Source of the DNA: Synchiropus splendidus
Taxonomy: Eukaryota; Chordata; Actinopteri; Syngnathiformes; Callionymidae
Direction of reading: 5' to 3'
NCBI RefSeq assembly: GCF_027744825.2
Contig: NC_071340.1
Location: forward strand, 12,846,001 to 12,910,000
Length of the DNA: 64,000 nucleotides
Each line of letters opens with the position of its first letter. Positions within the stretch are counted from its first letter, which is position 1. Positions 24,537-38,518 of the stretch are shown in pieces. A program made the position numbers and the translations under genes. The notes below the pieces were generated by a model. It had not been told where the DNA came from and made no database searches. It saw only the letters and a program-made list of their open reading frames with translations.

Positions 24537-27500
24537 TACACAGGCGACAGATGACTGACACACTTCTGACTTCCACTGAACTACTCACTGTGTCACATGA
24601 TTCGGCCAGAATCTGGTCCGACCGGTTGGTTGCAGAGTTCCGTGAAACCATGTGATGGTACCTGATTTTTTTCATCGCTGCCAAAGTGATCAGCAGACGA
24701 CTGGACTCAGTGGCACGACCAGTACTCCAGTCAAGAGTGCAGACTCCACTGACACGCCCATGAAAACACCATGACACCATGTCACATTTGAGCAGAGGCA
24801 GTGAGATGTTTTAGTGACGTGTGAGTGTGAGTGTTTTAAAAGTGGAGACCCAGTACACCTGAAACTAGTTCATTGAACTAATATGTGAGAGACATATTTA
24901 AAATAGTATCTCGAGTCGGGTCTGAGCAGCCGTTCACTGTTTTCATTGGTACAGAGAGAGAAGTGCAGGCAACAGTGTCGAAGGATGAAGCCTTCCTCAC
25001 AAGACAAATGCCTTGCACTTGATATGATATGATACTTGGCGTAGAAATAAATGATAATGAGTGACCATAATACTCATATTAGTGCATCAGGAAAAGGCAA
25101 TTTTATCAAGTAAAACCAATATAATCTCAGAGATGAGAATATGTGGCTGACTTGTTCATATTTTTTGTGCAAAACAGAAACACACCCCCACAAATAAAGG
25201 ACTCACGTCGAACGGAATGACAGGAGCTTCAACTAAATGGCTTTGAAAAACAAAGAGACAAAGGGAGCGGGTGGAAAAGCTCTGTGATTTTTAAATGTGA
25301 TCGCTGACAGGTCAGAGCAGCGAGCCTCCGGGGGGAAAACGGCAAAAAGAAAACAGTGATTATTATTATTATTTCATCAGGGAGAGAGTCTGACAACAGC
25401 AGAGACACAAGGGCGACCTCCACGCTCCAATGAAATATTCTCGACCACAAATGCCATGAGTGAAGTTTGTTATTTTCTTAAAACATATGATTATAGTTGC
25501 AGCTAGTCAACCCGTTTGGTAGTGTCTCCAGCAGACGCTGTGTGAACATTATTAACCTGCTGGGGGTCGCGCCGTGATTGACCCTGCACTCAGGGCTCCC
25601 CGGGGGGGAAGAAAACAATTCCACTTTGCAAATGATTGTGGGATTTGAAGCTGTGACTGCTAAACCTAAAAACGTGGGGGCTTACAAAGTCAATTTCATA
25701 ATGTTGGCATTTACTATAATTAGGAAAAACAGATTGCTTGTCGAGTATGAAGTGTCACGGCTGAACAAAAAAAGGAGGGTTCAGAAAGTGTGCGCCACCA
25801 ATGATGGACTGGCTCCAACATGTTTCCCTTTATAGTTTTCTAAACTGTGGAAATTGTATTAAAAGCTACTTTGAAAGGTTTGGAGTGATGAGTAATTCAG
25901 GACAATTTGGTTTATTTGATTTTGACTTTCGTAAAATACTGGTGGCACAGAAAGTGAATGGATGAATGTTGCATATGCAATGCAAAGCTATAGTATACTG
26001 TCATTGAAAACAAGGATATACTGGATTTGGAAAGGAGTGAGATGAAAAGGAAAGGGACAAAAATAGTATATCAAATATCAAAACATTTTCCTCATCATTT
26101 GACATCATTTGACTTCAATAATATCGTGATCAGTAATTCATTCTTCTTGTCTCTTCCACCTTCACCCCAATGTGACCAACAAAACAATGGCATTAAAACC
26201 TATATTCAGATGTTATAAACATTTACATTTTCACATATATTACAATCATTTTGTGAGCCACACATAAGTTAATGTATACGTTTTTGTCAAGCTTCTTCAT
26301 TACCCACTTTTGGATTCCACAAAAACATCCACCATATCAGCTCTCACTATTGTCCTTGATGCTCATCCTATAAACTCACCACAACAACACAACTCAAAAC
26401 ATCAGTTTCATAAAAGCTACGAGCAATTTTGATGCCTAAAAATGTCTTAACTAAGATGGTGTTGAACACGTCACTAGAGACATGCCAGTGGAAAGGAAAA
26501 GAAAAAAAAAATGAGACGCTGCATGAACAAGACACAGCTAAGGTTGACTGACTTCTTCACCCCAGCTCAGAAATCATCCTGGACAGATTCAACGATCTGT
26601 GACCGACTGAAGTCACAACGCATACTGCGTGTGGCTACGGCTTCTCAAGGCCGCTTTCACTTCAACGCTGATCGATCCAATACCTCCTCACTTGTCTGCA
26701 TCCTGCCACCTTTAACTGTTTGTCTGTGAGTGCAGCATCTGTTGGTTTCAGTCATTGTTCAGTTTGAACTTCAGGAGAAGTTCTGAAGAAGCGGTGAACC
26801 AGGACATTCCAGGACACCAGAGAAAGTCTCCAGGGAAATGCAAGCGAACGCTGTCAATTTCACACAAACACGCACCCTCAAACAAACATTTAATAGAAGA
26901 CCACAAACAGAAGCGCATTATTGGATATCCTCAAAAAAAGCAGCATTATCATTTACCAGCAGACACAGATGAGTATGCAAACTCGGTGGAGAAATAAACA
27001 CATGCAAATGCTCGGCTGCCTCCAGACGCCGTGGACACGACTCTAAATAAATTCTGATTGACACTTACGTTTCAAACCAAGTCTGAGAGAAAAGCATAGA
27101 GATGTGACTCGGAAGAAGGAGGGAAAAAAAAAGGTGAGTGGGATGGATGCCAGAGAGACGACAGTGAAAGAGGAGAAAGGCAACATTAGCAGGGGGAGAA
27201 AGAGGCAGAGAAGAAATCAATACGAATGAGATGGCAGCAAAGGAGGGAGAGAGGTCACAAATCACCCGAGCCGATACGGCCGTGCCGATAATGTATGTGT
27301 GTGTGAGCCACGGTGTGCGTGAAGTCACGGGTCACTGCGAGCAGACTAATAACAATTCACACTCAAGCTAATGGAGACAAAGTAAGTAACCTAGTATACA
27401 ATGTGTCATTAGCGCACTTCAAGGCTAATGGAGATATACCGAGGTCAGGGTGCTGTTAAGCAAACACACTTCGCTCGATCGAGGCGAATCATACGCCTCG

Positions 27501-27609
27501 ACTCGGAACGTTTGTAATGCAAGTGTCACTGAGAGCCTCTTTGTTCAATAATCTGGTTAAAAGAAAATAAACAAATGTAGTAAAATATAAGGAACACATG
27601 AATTAATTT

Positions 27610-27955
27610 GCACAGAAATAAGTATATCTGGATGGAAATACCGATAGTTCATCAATAACTAGACCAAACTTTTAAATCTCAATTAATCTTGAGTTAACTT
27701 GCGACACTTTTTGTATCTGTTCTGAATGTAACTTATGGAAACAACTCAACATAACAGATACTGTCAAAAACATTCTTTACAATCACCTCAGAGGCTCTGA
27801 AAAGGCTGAAAAACATACGAAAGGCATCCCACCCTGAGCATTAATGGCCACTCTTGTGTTGATAAACTCTTCCTTTGGAACAGATAAAAAAGGTGTGATG
27901 AGTCTACCAATAATGGCGTGATGACTATTTGAATCAACCGACAGCCCTGTTAATA
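27610..27955 (-). repeat. dispersed AGGGCTGTC-ended repeat, copy A
   Basis: The right end is the complement of ACAGGGCTGTCGG, and the body has ATTAATC-rich words. Several blocks are shared with the copy at 50133-50345, for example GAATGTAACTTATGGAAACA against AAAATGTAACTCAAGGGAACA, and ACATTCTTTACAATCACCTC against GCATTCTTTAGAATAACCTC. This pattern is a common teleost repeat; its class is unknown to me. Confidence 0.6.
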
Positions 27956-30900
27956 ATCTAAATATATAAATATCAAAATCTAGAACTGAGTGTAGAAAGA
28001 CCTGTTGGCAGCAGATGAGTGGTCGACCATTATAGAGAGATCATTGATGCAGGGATTGTTTATCATGTTGCTTTTTCTTTGTTGTTTTTTTAGCGTTTGG
28101 AACGATACTCTGATCTACACACTGAAGTTCATTGCTTTTATCCAGAAAGCACCTGCTAAAAACACTGCACACACGGGCGATGCTATGGAACTTACCCCAA
28201 TGTGTGATTTGACTGACAAAAATAAAGCAACTACACTATATTCCATTACATTTCTTTATATATTTTAACATAAATGTTTGATTTTTTTCCATTCTTACAC
28301 TCCTTAATCAAACCTCCTTAACTTCCCATGAGTTAAATTTATCGAATGAGCTCAGGTCAAATGTCTTCTACTGTCACAGATGCTTTGACCGCTCGTCCGT
28401 TCCCACCAGTTGGGGTTTGACCCGAGTGACCCCAGGCCATCATTCAGCCCTCCATCACTTTGGCTGTGACCTTCACCTCAGTAGCCTCAAAGCTCAACTT
28501 GTTTTTAAGTTATTTATTGGCTGTCGTCATTCTCAAGCTTAGCATGACTCAGAAAACAGCATCACCCTTTCATACTTCCTCCTGCTAATGCCGCTTTTAA
28601 GCCTTGCTGGGTTCAATATTTAGACATGCGTGAGTCTGGGTCACATCAAAACCTCGCATCATTCAGAAATTTGCCTTTCAGCCACAAAAGATAGATGTTA
28701 AGCCTCATGCATATTTAATTCCAATGACTCTTCACCCCCATAAGGGATGTAGGGATATTACTTTTAACACCATTAGTCCTTTTAGTAACCACATTTTGGC
28801 AGGAAGTAAATTAACAACGATTAATTGAATGTGTTGTCCTTCAATCCACCTTCTCACGTTGAAGGAGGTCATTCTACAAATGAGCTGTCAGACAAGGATT
28901 AATCGATTTGGACCCCATTGTTGACAGTTGTCATATTCATCTGTCTTTCTTCATAAGCTAATAAAAAGCCATTATAGGAATGATCCAGGTGAAAGGGCGA
29001 GAGACTGTCGTGAGAATGTCAAAGAAAAACAACACAGCAGGATTCATATCATATTTCTCCTCCGTGTGACACCATGGTATCTGTTGGCCTTTCAAACCCT
29101 CGCAAAAAGCATCTTCTCAGGCTCTTGTTCTTCTCGGCCTGCGCCCCCAACACTCCATCATAAGATCCTGACGTGGCCTTCACAACCAAAAATGAGATAA
29201 ATGGAGTGAGAGAGCAGATGGAGGTAAACAGGTGCTACATTTATTCACAATGTTTGCTCTATTTTTGCCAGATACGGCACGATCCAAGCGCTGGCTCTCG
29301 CCAGCTTGTGAACACAACACTTTGGAGGGACGGTATTATTGTGGCTGTTGGGATGTAACCTTTCCACGCACAAGGACAGTCCTTCTTCTGAGACAGGCTA
29401 AACTCCCATGTCTTGGTCTTTGATTAAGATCGCGGTGTCTGTGACTCTTTCAAGCGCTCACATGCAGAGGCTGCTAATTGAAGGGAACATATTTCCATAA
29501 CTACGCTGCCTGGAACCCGACAGTTAGCAAATGAGTGGCTCATGGGAGGCTAATAAATGAGAGGCAGCTGCACATGATGTCAGTGATGAATGCTGAGATG
29601 GGTAGGAACGAAGAAAGTCAGACTGTGGTGGTTTTGTCTGGAAGGAAATATCTGTCTGCGGATTTAGATGTTTTAAGCAAGTAGGTCATGTACTGGGAGC
29701 GTGACTGTTTGGACCTCAGTTGACACCTGTTTTTTTTGGAAATGACATTGTGCAGCATCCAACATTCAATGAGGACCTGCATGGACTTAAGAGTGGGACT
29801 TTTTTCCCGCTCACCTCTACTGCCTGTGTTGGAGTGAGGGAGATACTGATCATCATATTCATATCACGACCCAGACTGGGATTCTAGAATATAGTGGCTA
29901 TAACCTCAACCACCTGATGGATAGTCGGGGCCACCTATCCTCCGCTGAAGGAGCAGGACTCTCTGTCTACAGATGGGTCTCCTGAGAATGCATGCACTAT
30001 ACCATAAAGGCACAGCTTCTCAGGTGAAAAATACGACCATCTGCTCTATTATCTCACTCTAAAGTTGCTGTTTCTAACTTGAATTGTATTCACTCACTGT
30101 GTAATGTAAAATAATAACCACTCAGTACACATCCGAGTGGACGCTGAACTGTGCCCAAGCACACTGTGCGATGACCGTATTAGGGGAAAATCAGGAAGGT
30201 TTTGCTTCCCTGGCAACAGTCGGAGTGAATGAACTGTGTGTCTGAGAATGAGAAGTTGTCTATCGTCCATATTAGATTGTAGTTTAACATGATATCTTGT
30301 GTGTAATAACAGACACATTAACAAGTAGGTGGAGATCTACAAGCTGTGCTCATGTCCGTCTTAAGTCAGCTAAAGCTGTTGCGTTCCTCTTTTGTGTTCC
30401 AGCCAAAGCAGCAACAAGCCTCATCATTACCAGCCTGAAAGCATGGGCTGTCAAGCGTGTCGCTTTGGCCCCCTTCCAGTCGACTATAGATCCTATTAAA
30501 ACACCCCGGGAACAGAGCAGTGCAGTGCAGTAGCAGCACTGTGGACAGCTGTTTACACACACAGGTGACGTGTGACCTGGTGACCAGAAGAAATATCTGA
30601 TCTGTTTAATGGCAAAATACTTGACTGTCATTGAGAGTACATCCTCCAAGCTGGTCAAGTGATCTGAAGAATGCAGAAAATAACATTCTCCACGACTCGG
30701 GAAGCAGTAAAAACACGAGTATTATGAAGTCGTTTTCATTGAGAGTGTGTGCTGTGAGAGGTACTTTTTCTCGCACATAGCAGAAATTCATGTTTATGCG
30801 CTCGATAACAAGTGAGACTTCTACTGTCTGGTTGAAGACAATTTGCCCTTGCGTCTGACAATCAATCTGGTTTTAAGGCGGATGTTTTCTGTTAGGTGAT

Positions 30901-31151
30901 GCAGGGCTTGCGCCGACAGTGTCGCTTAATGGAACAAGTGTGAGTCTGGCTTCCAATGTCGGCCTCCAAGCATCAGCTGTGCCTGTTATTTACTCATTTC
31001 TGAACTTGTCAGTCCCAATAAAAACCCCAGTATCTACATTTCTGCCAGTTTGAACGTCCAGTCTCTTTGTCAGAGCTACTTGTAGACTAACTGTACTGAA
31101 ACTTTCCCCAGATGTGCCATGTGAATAAGTAATGGATATGCAGACACTCAC

Positions 31152-31388
31152 CTGAGTTTTCATCCACTCTTTCCTCCACAGTGTGATCTTTCTGATGCAC
31201 CCACTCGCTGTTGCACTTGAAGTAGATCTGTGTGGCCGGCGTGGCCTTGCAGTACAGAGTCGTCGGCCTGTTCTTGACAATGTAGCCTTCCTCTGGCTCA
31301 AACAGGAAGTGGGGTAAGGGTTCCGGGGGATCTGACGGGAAGGTTTCAGGGAGCTCACTCAGGCTGAGGAAATCATCATCATCTCTCA
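31152..31388 (-). CDS. unc5c: unc5c exon 2 (end of leader, first Ig domain, 5' half)
   Basis: This 237-base exon is bounded by an acceptor (polypyrimidine run then ttacag) and a donor (G|gtgagt). It starts with two bases that finish a split codon and ends with one base of the next. It encodes an acidic DDDD stretch, then [18 protein letters not shown], the conserved start of UNC5C, then the first Ig-domain strands with [19 protein letters not shown] and ending at DENSG. The extra cysteine pair (YC and FKC) is typical of the UNC5 first Ig domain. UNC5 proteins are single-pass netrin receptors that mediate growth-cone repulsion and act as dependence receptors; the Ig domains bind netrin. EWVHQKDH and IYFKCNS fit UNC5C better than UNC5D, UNC5A or UNC5B. 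Whether the species has one or two unc5c copies cannot be told here. Confidence 0.93.
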
Positions 31389-32134
31389 CTGTAATATAGA
31401 GAAACAGAAGGAGATAAAAGGTTCAGTCTACATCCACTGCAGACACAGAATGCAACAACCTATTGGTGATTCACACCATTTTCAAGTAAATCACATGTGA
31501 CAAAGCAGTATCCTAGTTGGATCCCTAATATCTGATACACATCAGTAACTTGGAAAGACAATTCTTTTCTCTTGAACCTTGAAATGTACCTTGATCCAAC
31601 CTTCAGATGACTAACATTCATCATAATATAAGCTCCTCATAAAAAAGGAAAAGAAAGGAGAGATGAATACAGAAAAAAAACGAACACAGAATTTCCGATA
31701 TGATTAAGATCTTTCTTTTTTTCAGTTGCATAAATAGTCAAGAACATATTCATATGCATGTATGTCAAAAAAGTTTTCAAATAATAAAAGTACAAATTTA
31801 AAAAAACATGACAAAATTTCCATTGTATAATAGGCTGATAAAGTAAACAAAAGGCTATGGTGGTTTGGTTGAACAGTCAGACTAAAATTGTATTCTCACT
31901 CTCCAACACTTTAGAAGAACTGAAGACTTCAACACTGTATGAACACTTAGCATTGAAGCGTCACAATGAGGACTGTCGGAAACAGCACTTAGACACCATG
32001 GTCAACAAAGAAATGAAGAAGAAGAGGAAAGGAGTGACACACAGGACAGAAAGTCAAAATCATTTTGTGTCGAAAGTGGAGGATTGGGTTACCAGACTTT
32101 TTCTTGGCGCTTTGAGAATGGAGGACTGGGTTTT

Positions 32135-32170
32135 ATATTATATATATGTATATATATATATATATATACA
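32135..32170. repeat. imperfect (TA)n microsatellite
   Basis: An AT run with single interruptions. Confidence 0.9.
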
Positions 32171-33112
32171 TAGTGTCCCATACAGTACAATAAGCATGAG
32201 TGACAATGAAATCCATCTTCGGAAGAAGAACTGTGAGCACTACTGTATGTTGGCTATAATAAGGAGCATTAGAGTTAAAAAGTTGGAGGTCTTGAATAAA
32301 CTTTTCAAACTCATTACAAAAAGGCATTAATTATTTCAGGGCAGACAATGAAAAATAACTTTCACGGACTTTTCTAACAATACGCGGAGTAATAAGCTTG
32401 AGGTGCTAAGAGAGCATAAAGAATGAGCTCGGCGTATTATTCATTCATCCGTTCATCCTGCTCTCCCCTCCTCGATCAATGAGGAGCAGGATTACAAGAG
32501 TGGGTGAAGGAAAAGTAATTTATTCACCCGCCTGCACCCTGACTCATGCACAAGCGCTTGAGCACAATAATAAAAGTGAACATGGACACAAAAATTTATT
32601 TCCCTGCCTCCCCCCCTCCAGCCTCATCATCCGAGCAAATACTTTTCCAGTGAGCCCATTACAAATTTGGGTGAGGCCAAGCAATTTATCAAAGAAGTAA
32701 CCTCTAATATCATGTGAGAAATAAATATAAAGCTGAGCCACGGGAGGGAAATAAATTACATCCATGTAGAATATGCTATTATAGAAACCTAATAACAGGA
32801 TGTGCAATTATTTTTATGATTTAAAGACAATACATATACTGTATAATCTAGGATAACTATACAATGATAGGCAGGAATTCCGCCTGGCATCGACTAAACG
32901 CCGTGACTCACTTAACTTGATCACTGAAGCACTCATTAGAGTCCAGAGGAATATTTTCAGCATAGCTTCAGGGTTCCCATGTTTCAAAGCTGATGTGTCA
33001 TGGTGTGCGTAAACAGCTAAACAAACACCAAATGACTCTCCTCACCGTGTGTGAAGTTGTGGCGCTTATCTCTGGGAAGGTGTTGTGCTGTGGGCTAGGA
33101 GCTAAAAGCAGC

Positions 33113-33415
33113 TCAGGTATGACAACAAGACACCAGCGTGTGTGTGGGGGGGCGTGCGTAGGCTGCGCTTTGATGCCACCAAGATAGCGCTTTCTCTTCT
33201 AGTTCTGCAATTAGTTCCCTGAGTTTTTCAAAGCATAACTTCATAAGCGCTGCCACTGGTTTCCTCACAAGTTTCCGTTTCAAGTTCGGCCTTGGAAACG
33301 CTAAATGAGTTGCCTTGTCTTGTGTGTATTTGCTGTTCAGTAAATCAATATTATCACCCACAACATCAACACACTGCTCTTCTTTTCTTCTTTTCAGGGA
33401 GAGCAGTTTGTCCAG
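33113..33415 (-). pseudogene. coding-like fragment, about 100 codons, origin unknown
   Basis: After a TAG at 33418-33416 the minus-strand frame stays open for 100 codons with no ATG near the start. It reads as a basic, charged protein: LDKLLSLKRRKEEQCVDV, then LLNSKYTQDKATHLAFP, then KRKLVRKPVAALMKL and a helix CFEKLRELIAELEEKALSW. CTATAG before it could serve as an acceptor. No family is recognised. It lies near repeated GGACGCCCTG motifs (33666 and 34600), so a decayed transposon gene is plausible. Confidence 0.35.
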
Positions 33416-36400
33416 CTATAGCTTCATGAACATTGTTTCCCATGACTAAAAGAAAAACAACTGTCGCACCGTAGAAGTGGTGGACAAGACAGTGAGCACT
33501 CTGCTGGTGCGCAGAAGTTGCTGTAGCGCTGGGAACTAGCAGCGCTATCATGCCTGTCAACTTGTTTGTGTTCCTGTTGCTTCACAGCTGGGGAGCAGGC
33601 TTCTAGCTAGAGGGCATCTAAACAGCAAAAAGTGAAAAAATGGACACCCTGCAGCACTCAAAATCGGACGCCCTGTTTCTTCAGCAGGACGCCCTACATG
33701 TATTATTAGTGCCTGTATAATGCCCAACTCCTCCTGTCATCTCACTGGTTTACATTAAATCGTGTTTCCGCCCGGTAATTTCGCCGAATATGATCCAAAT
33801 TTGCAGATTCTCAAACCTTTCGCAACCGTATTTTGGCCATCGCCGTCGCCATATTTGTTTACTGCCGTAATCTTGCGGAGATCTCTCGAGTCGCGACACT
33901 CGCGGCATGGAAGTGCGCTGCTATTCGTCTGACGCTGATGACAGGAGGAAAGCGCAGATGAGTTCCAAAATGAGTCGTTCACAAAACTAACTCATTGCTT
34001 TCTAATCGGAGGAATATTTGACGCTCCACTCCCCGCATCCCAGCGGCAAGAGGACGAACACACAGCCCTTTCAGAATGAGAGCAAAATAGCTTAACAGGG
34101 ATCAAAAACCGAGTAGTTCTATTTATTTAATGATGCGACAAGTCTATATATATGTATTGTTTGAATGAATGAATGAATGTTGTGGTTGTGAAAGTTTAGG
34201 AAACCATCACAGCTGATGCAACTGCAGGCTTTTCTTGCATGAATATATGGAAAAAAGATGTAGACACAAGGCTGTACACACAATGACTTGTAGTGAGGGA
34301 AACAATCATTTTAAAAATGTTTTTTTTACTATTATTATTATTTTAACTAATCAGGGTCAGCCAAGTAAAACAATTGCCCAGAGCACCCCTGTATCTCAAA
34401 ATGTTACTGTGGCAACAGCTACTGAGTTCATGTGAGTTAACGTTTGTTATTTGACTCAGATGCTTATTTGTTGTTTATCAAGTTATTGTGGTACAAAGAC
34501 AGCTGCTTTTCCAAGCAAGTTGTTAGTTGTCAGTCGTTGACATGGTGTGTCGGGAGGGGGCGGAGATAGGGGCGGGGTTATGGGTTGGGGCGGGGTTTTG
34601 GACGCCCTGTTTCAAAATCCTGGCTAAAAGCCTGCTGGTAAACCAGACACCCATCTATGCAATGTATATGCAATATGAATTTGAAAATGAATGAAGATTG
34701 TGTTAGCAGTGACCCTTGAACACGTCCCAGTTTGCTGTTTATTTAAGCTGTTTTCTAGTTATGAATTGTCAACAACTAATCTGGAAACTAGACTTTATTG
34801 CGTGACGGAGTTAGACACAGACTACTGTGTTGCAGAAACACACCTGCATTAGATGTCAAATTCAGGGGTGGATTTCCACATTCCAAATGTTTAGCTGGTG
34901 GAATTTCCTCAACTCCACCACAGAGCGCTTCTTTGAAGTGTGATAAGTGTATTAATTTAGTCAATTTTACGCCCCTCCCACCAACTTAAATGAACACCCT
35001 GAACCCCCGACTGTATCCACACTTACTCACAAACACCTGCTGTCAATTCCGCTCGTCTCTGCCTCCCATTCTCACCCTCATCTTTCATTCAGAGCCGGGC
35101 CGTTCCTTGCTCAGGAGTGTCAGCCATACATTATTGATTGGCACAGTAACATGATCGGTGGGAGCAACGGCAGACGAAAAAACACCGGGGTTACAGTTAC
35201 TGATGAATATTACCTTTGCTCCCTCGCGTCTTCACGTCTCTGACACTCTTCCTATCCAATTTGACAATTTTGTATGCACCTCTCTAAAGCGGCTTCAGCC
35301 TCTGTTTTCTTCCTTCGTCACTTGGCACATCTCAGAGCAAAGTGAATTACTGACACGTACAGTGCAGCTCATAAACGTGCCTGAATGCTGCCATCAATAA
35401 TGGAAGCCTGTAGCAGAACAATGTCTTGCTTCCTTTTACGGGTCATAGTAAATATTGCACCTGAGAAAAGAAAAAAAAAAAAACGTCAAATCACATCTGC
35501 CCATGCCTGTAGGTCTGCCTGCATCTAAACACCCTCGAAAATAAGCAATAAATCTTTGTTATATACAATAATATATCAGCAAATATATCTTATGTCAGGG
35601 GCTTAATGCATCGATAGATGTGAGGGGAATTCCAGAGCACACGTCAGGTGGTGAGCAGGGTGTTCAAGAAACCACAGGCAACTATTGCGCACTAAAATGA
35701 GCTAATGTGTCAGCAACCAACCTGGGAAAGTCTTAACCTGTCACTTCTTTTTTTTTTTTTTGAGAAAAAAGGTGGCAATGTGAGCTTAAGAAACGGAAGT
35801 AGCCTTAGTTGAGAGCAGTTCATACGGTGGACATACCAAACACAGGAGAAGACTGCGCTGCAGAACACATGAGAATTGGTAAACTTATGATTTAATTTTT
35901 ATTTTCTAGTACAACTCACTCAGGAATCTTAATAAACAGGTTTTTTATTTACAGTTTCAAATGTCATCAACTGGCAGTGATAATGAAAAGAAGAGAACAG
36001 GCATCTACCATTATTTTTAAGCCACATTTTTTGCCTTTATAATACTATACTTTTTCTAGAACTATACAGTAAATATCATTGTTGTCCTCAATAGGACACC
36101 AACCATAACAGCAGTAAGCATTAAGTGACGTAAAGCATCGCTAAAACTGAGGTATACGTGACTGTGAAACTGTGAGTAAAAACTAAACAACAACAGAATA
36201 TACTCTTCTGTCACAACACTTCCTCGATCCATTTGTAAACAAACCACCATCAGTCAGCTAGCAACAACATCTCAGAAAGGTATACTACACTTGTTTAGTG
36301 ATTGTTGCCTATAGTTCATTTAATATATTTGTTTTACAATATTTTGAAATCAACCCACAAACCGCATCAGTTGTTGAGTTCATGAATGAATATACGGCTT

Positions 36401-38427
36401 ATGTCAAGTTGAACATGTGCACATGGGAGCTGACCCGATCAACATTCAGTGCCCCTCTGAATCCGAACAAAATTTCATTCAGAACAAGGCCAATCAGGAA
36501 ATTTCAGCTGGACAGACATGTTTACATTAGGCATTTTCATTACAGTGGTCCACGTGAACACAGTGAGGGTGAAGAAGTGTTGTGTGAGCTCGAGCTGCAG
36601 AGTACAAACACAGGGAGTGACATACATTTAAAAGATTCATGGCTCCAGATGGTATTTTGGAACACCACCAAAATGTTCTCCAAAATCTCTTTCTTGCCCA
36701 ATTGCCAACATACCCCAAAAATGTCACTGAATCTGTCTATCGGCCGTTGAGTTATTTTGCTAACAATCACAAAACGTCCTCGACGGAGGAAATGACACGC
36801 TCCTCAGATGAGCAGAGGAAGTGGAATAGCAGCAGCGCCCACATCAATGACACGACCATATGATTACATTTGCTTACATCATGAAAGTCTGTTAGCAAGT
36901 TTGCACTTTCAATCTGAGGGTGAGTCAGTGAAACACATGCCTGCTTATCTCAGTATCTCTCCAGGAACGCTTACGATTACAGTTGCAACCAGAGCATCCA
37001 GTTTTAATTCAACATATGGATCACGCACGCAAATACGGAACACAGTCGGCCTCGCAAAGATGCATTCAAAATGCATATCTGACCAGGTCACATGCCCATG
37101 CACCATTCAAATACACGCCCCCAGCTGGTGGTTTTGTTCAACGATAGGTAGGAACTCTGCTGGAAAATATCTAGAGCTGAACAGTGAGGCATGGAAACCT
37201 ACTGCATCTAAACATTCCTTAGAGGTATGGAGGTTGAAAACTCATTCAAAGAGATCCCACACAACAGTGCTCCCACTTGGAGAACAATTGTTTGACCTTT
37301 TATCTCACCTTTTAACACCACCTCCATCACTGCTGGTTATCTAAGATGACAGTGTCAACTCCATTCATGAATTCATTTTACAGTAATAGCCACTATGTAA
37401 TTCTGTATCCTTCCAATGGTGTTGCACCATCTTCGAAGACTGCTGAAAACGGATTGTTCCCGAAGTTTCCTCAGACTGAAAGTGATGTATAAATGTGGAC
37501 TGTGTGGGCCATTGTGTACCGCCCATTTTTTCCCCTTCTTTTTTAGTTGAGGAAATGCTAAAAATCGGAATATTGATTGATGGAGTTGAGCGAGGTTGAT
37601 CTTTTCAAAATACAAAAAAATCAAAATCCCATTAAAAAGAACATGACTCCTCGTGGCCTGCTGGCCAACCCTGACTGATGAAATAACCAGGAGAAAAGCG
37701 AGCACAGCCACCACACTGCTTGTCTCAGCCAATTATGCTGACTTCTGCTCGACAGGAGAAACCATAAGAGCAGAGCAAGCAGCTGAAAGCTTCAGCATCT
37801 ACATGGGAGGTGCTGCTGACAGCTGGTGGCTGTCCTCGAATCTTCATTGTGTGAGAGAGATAAGGCACCAAGTAAATCCAGCGACGAGATTTGTTGTGCA
37901 GCCAGTGGAGTGGTGAGTCAGAAAGCATCTTTGTGTCACACTGATTTTTACACACCATTTAGCAGGTGTCACAAATTCTACTATGATAGCAGCTGCATCC
38001 AGGCCATAAGCTTGACTTCAAATGCAATTATTTAGTTATTTTATTAAGATCTATTTTGGAATGACATGTCTGCGCACGTGAACACTGACCACAACACTGA
38101 TTCCTGGTTCAAAGATTGGTGAGTTTTTTTCTACTGAGTCGCAAAAAGGAGGAGTCGCCCATTGATGTTAGAGAGCCATGTAGAAGGTGGAGTGCCCCGA
38201 GAGGCCGTCTTTCCTCGCCATGAAAGAACTATCTACACTAATGCCCTGTGTCGAATCTTCCTTTGGAGGTTTTTCAGTTGGAACAGGTCCACTGGGCAGG
38301 TCCATCACTGGATGGAGAGATTACATCGCAGCTGTAGCACAGAAGAACTTTGAGTAGGATCAGATGCCGGTGATGAACAACACACGTATGAGATTCTGTC
38401 ACAGAAGAAGCCAGTCCCTCATGTGAA

Positions 38428-38453
38428 AACATGAAACCTGATGGTTTCATGTT
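38428..38453. repeat. perfect hairpin, 11-base stem and 4-base loop
   Basis: AACATGAAACC, loop TGAT, then GGTTTCATGTT. It has no flanking T-run of the kind that would mark a Pol III terminator. Confidence 0.85.
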
Positions 38454-38518
38454 GACAAAAGAAAATGTTTGGCCAAAAAAATGAGTGAAATTCTTAGGTT
38501 ATTCTGACCATGATGTTA

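Larger units (their letters stand above)
17223..31151 (-). other. unc5c intron 2 (13.9 kb)
   Basis: Complete intron between exons 3 and 2. Its main contents are a nested single-exon TRIM gene on the same strand (22899-24536), a TA-flanked DNA transposon (21799-22525), a decayed tRNA-SINE-like sequence (about 18085-18235), and a dispersed repeat copy at about 27610-27950. The rest, including 19000-21700 and 25000-27000, shows no recognisable gene. Confidence 0.85.
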
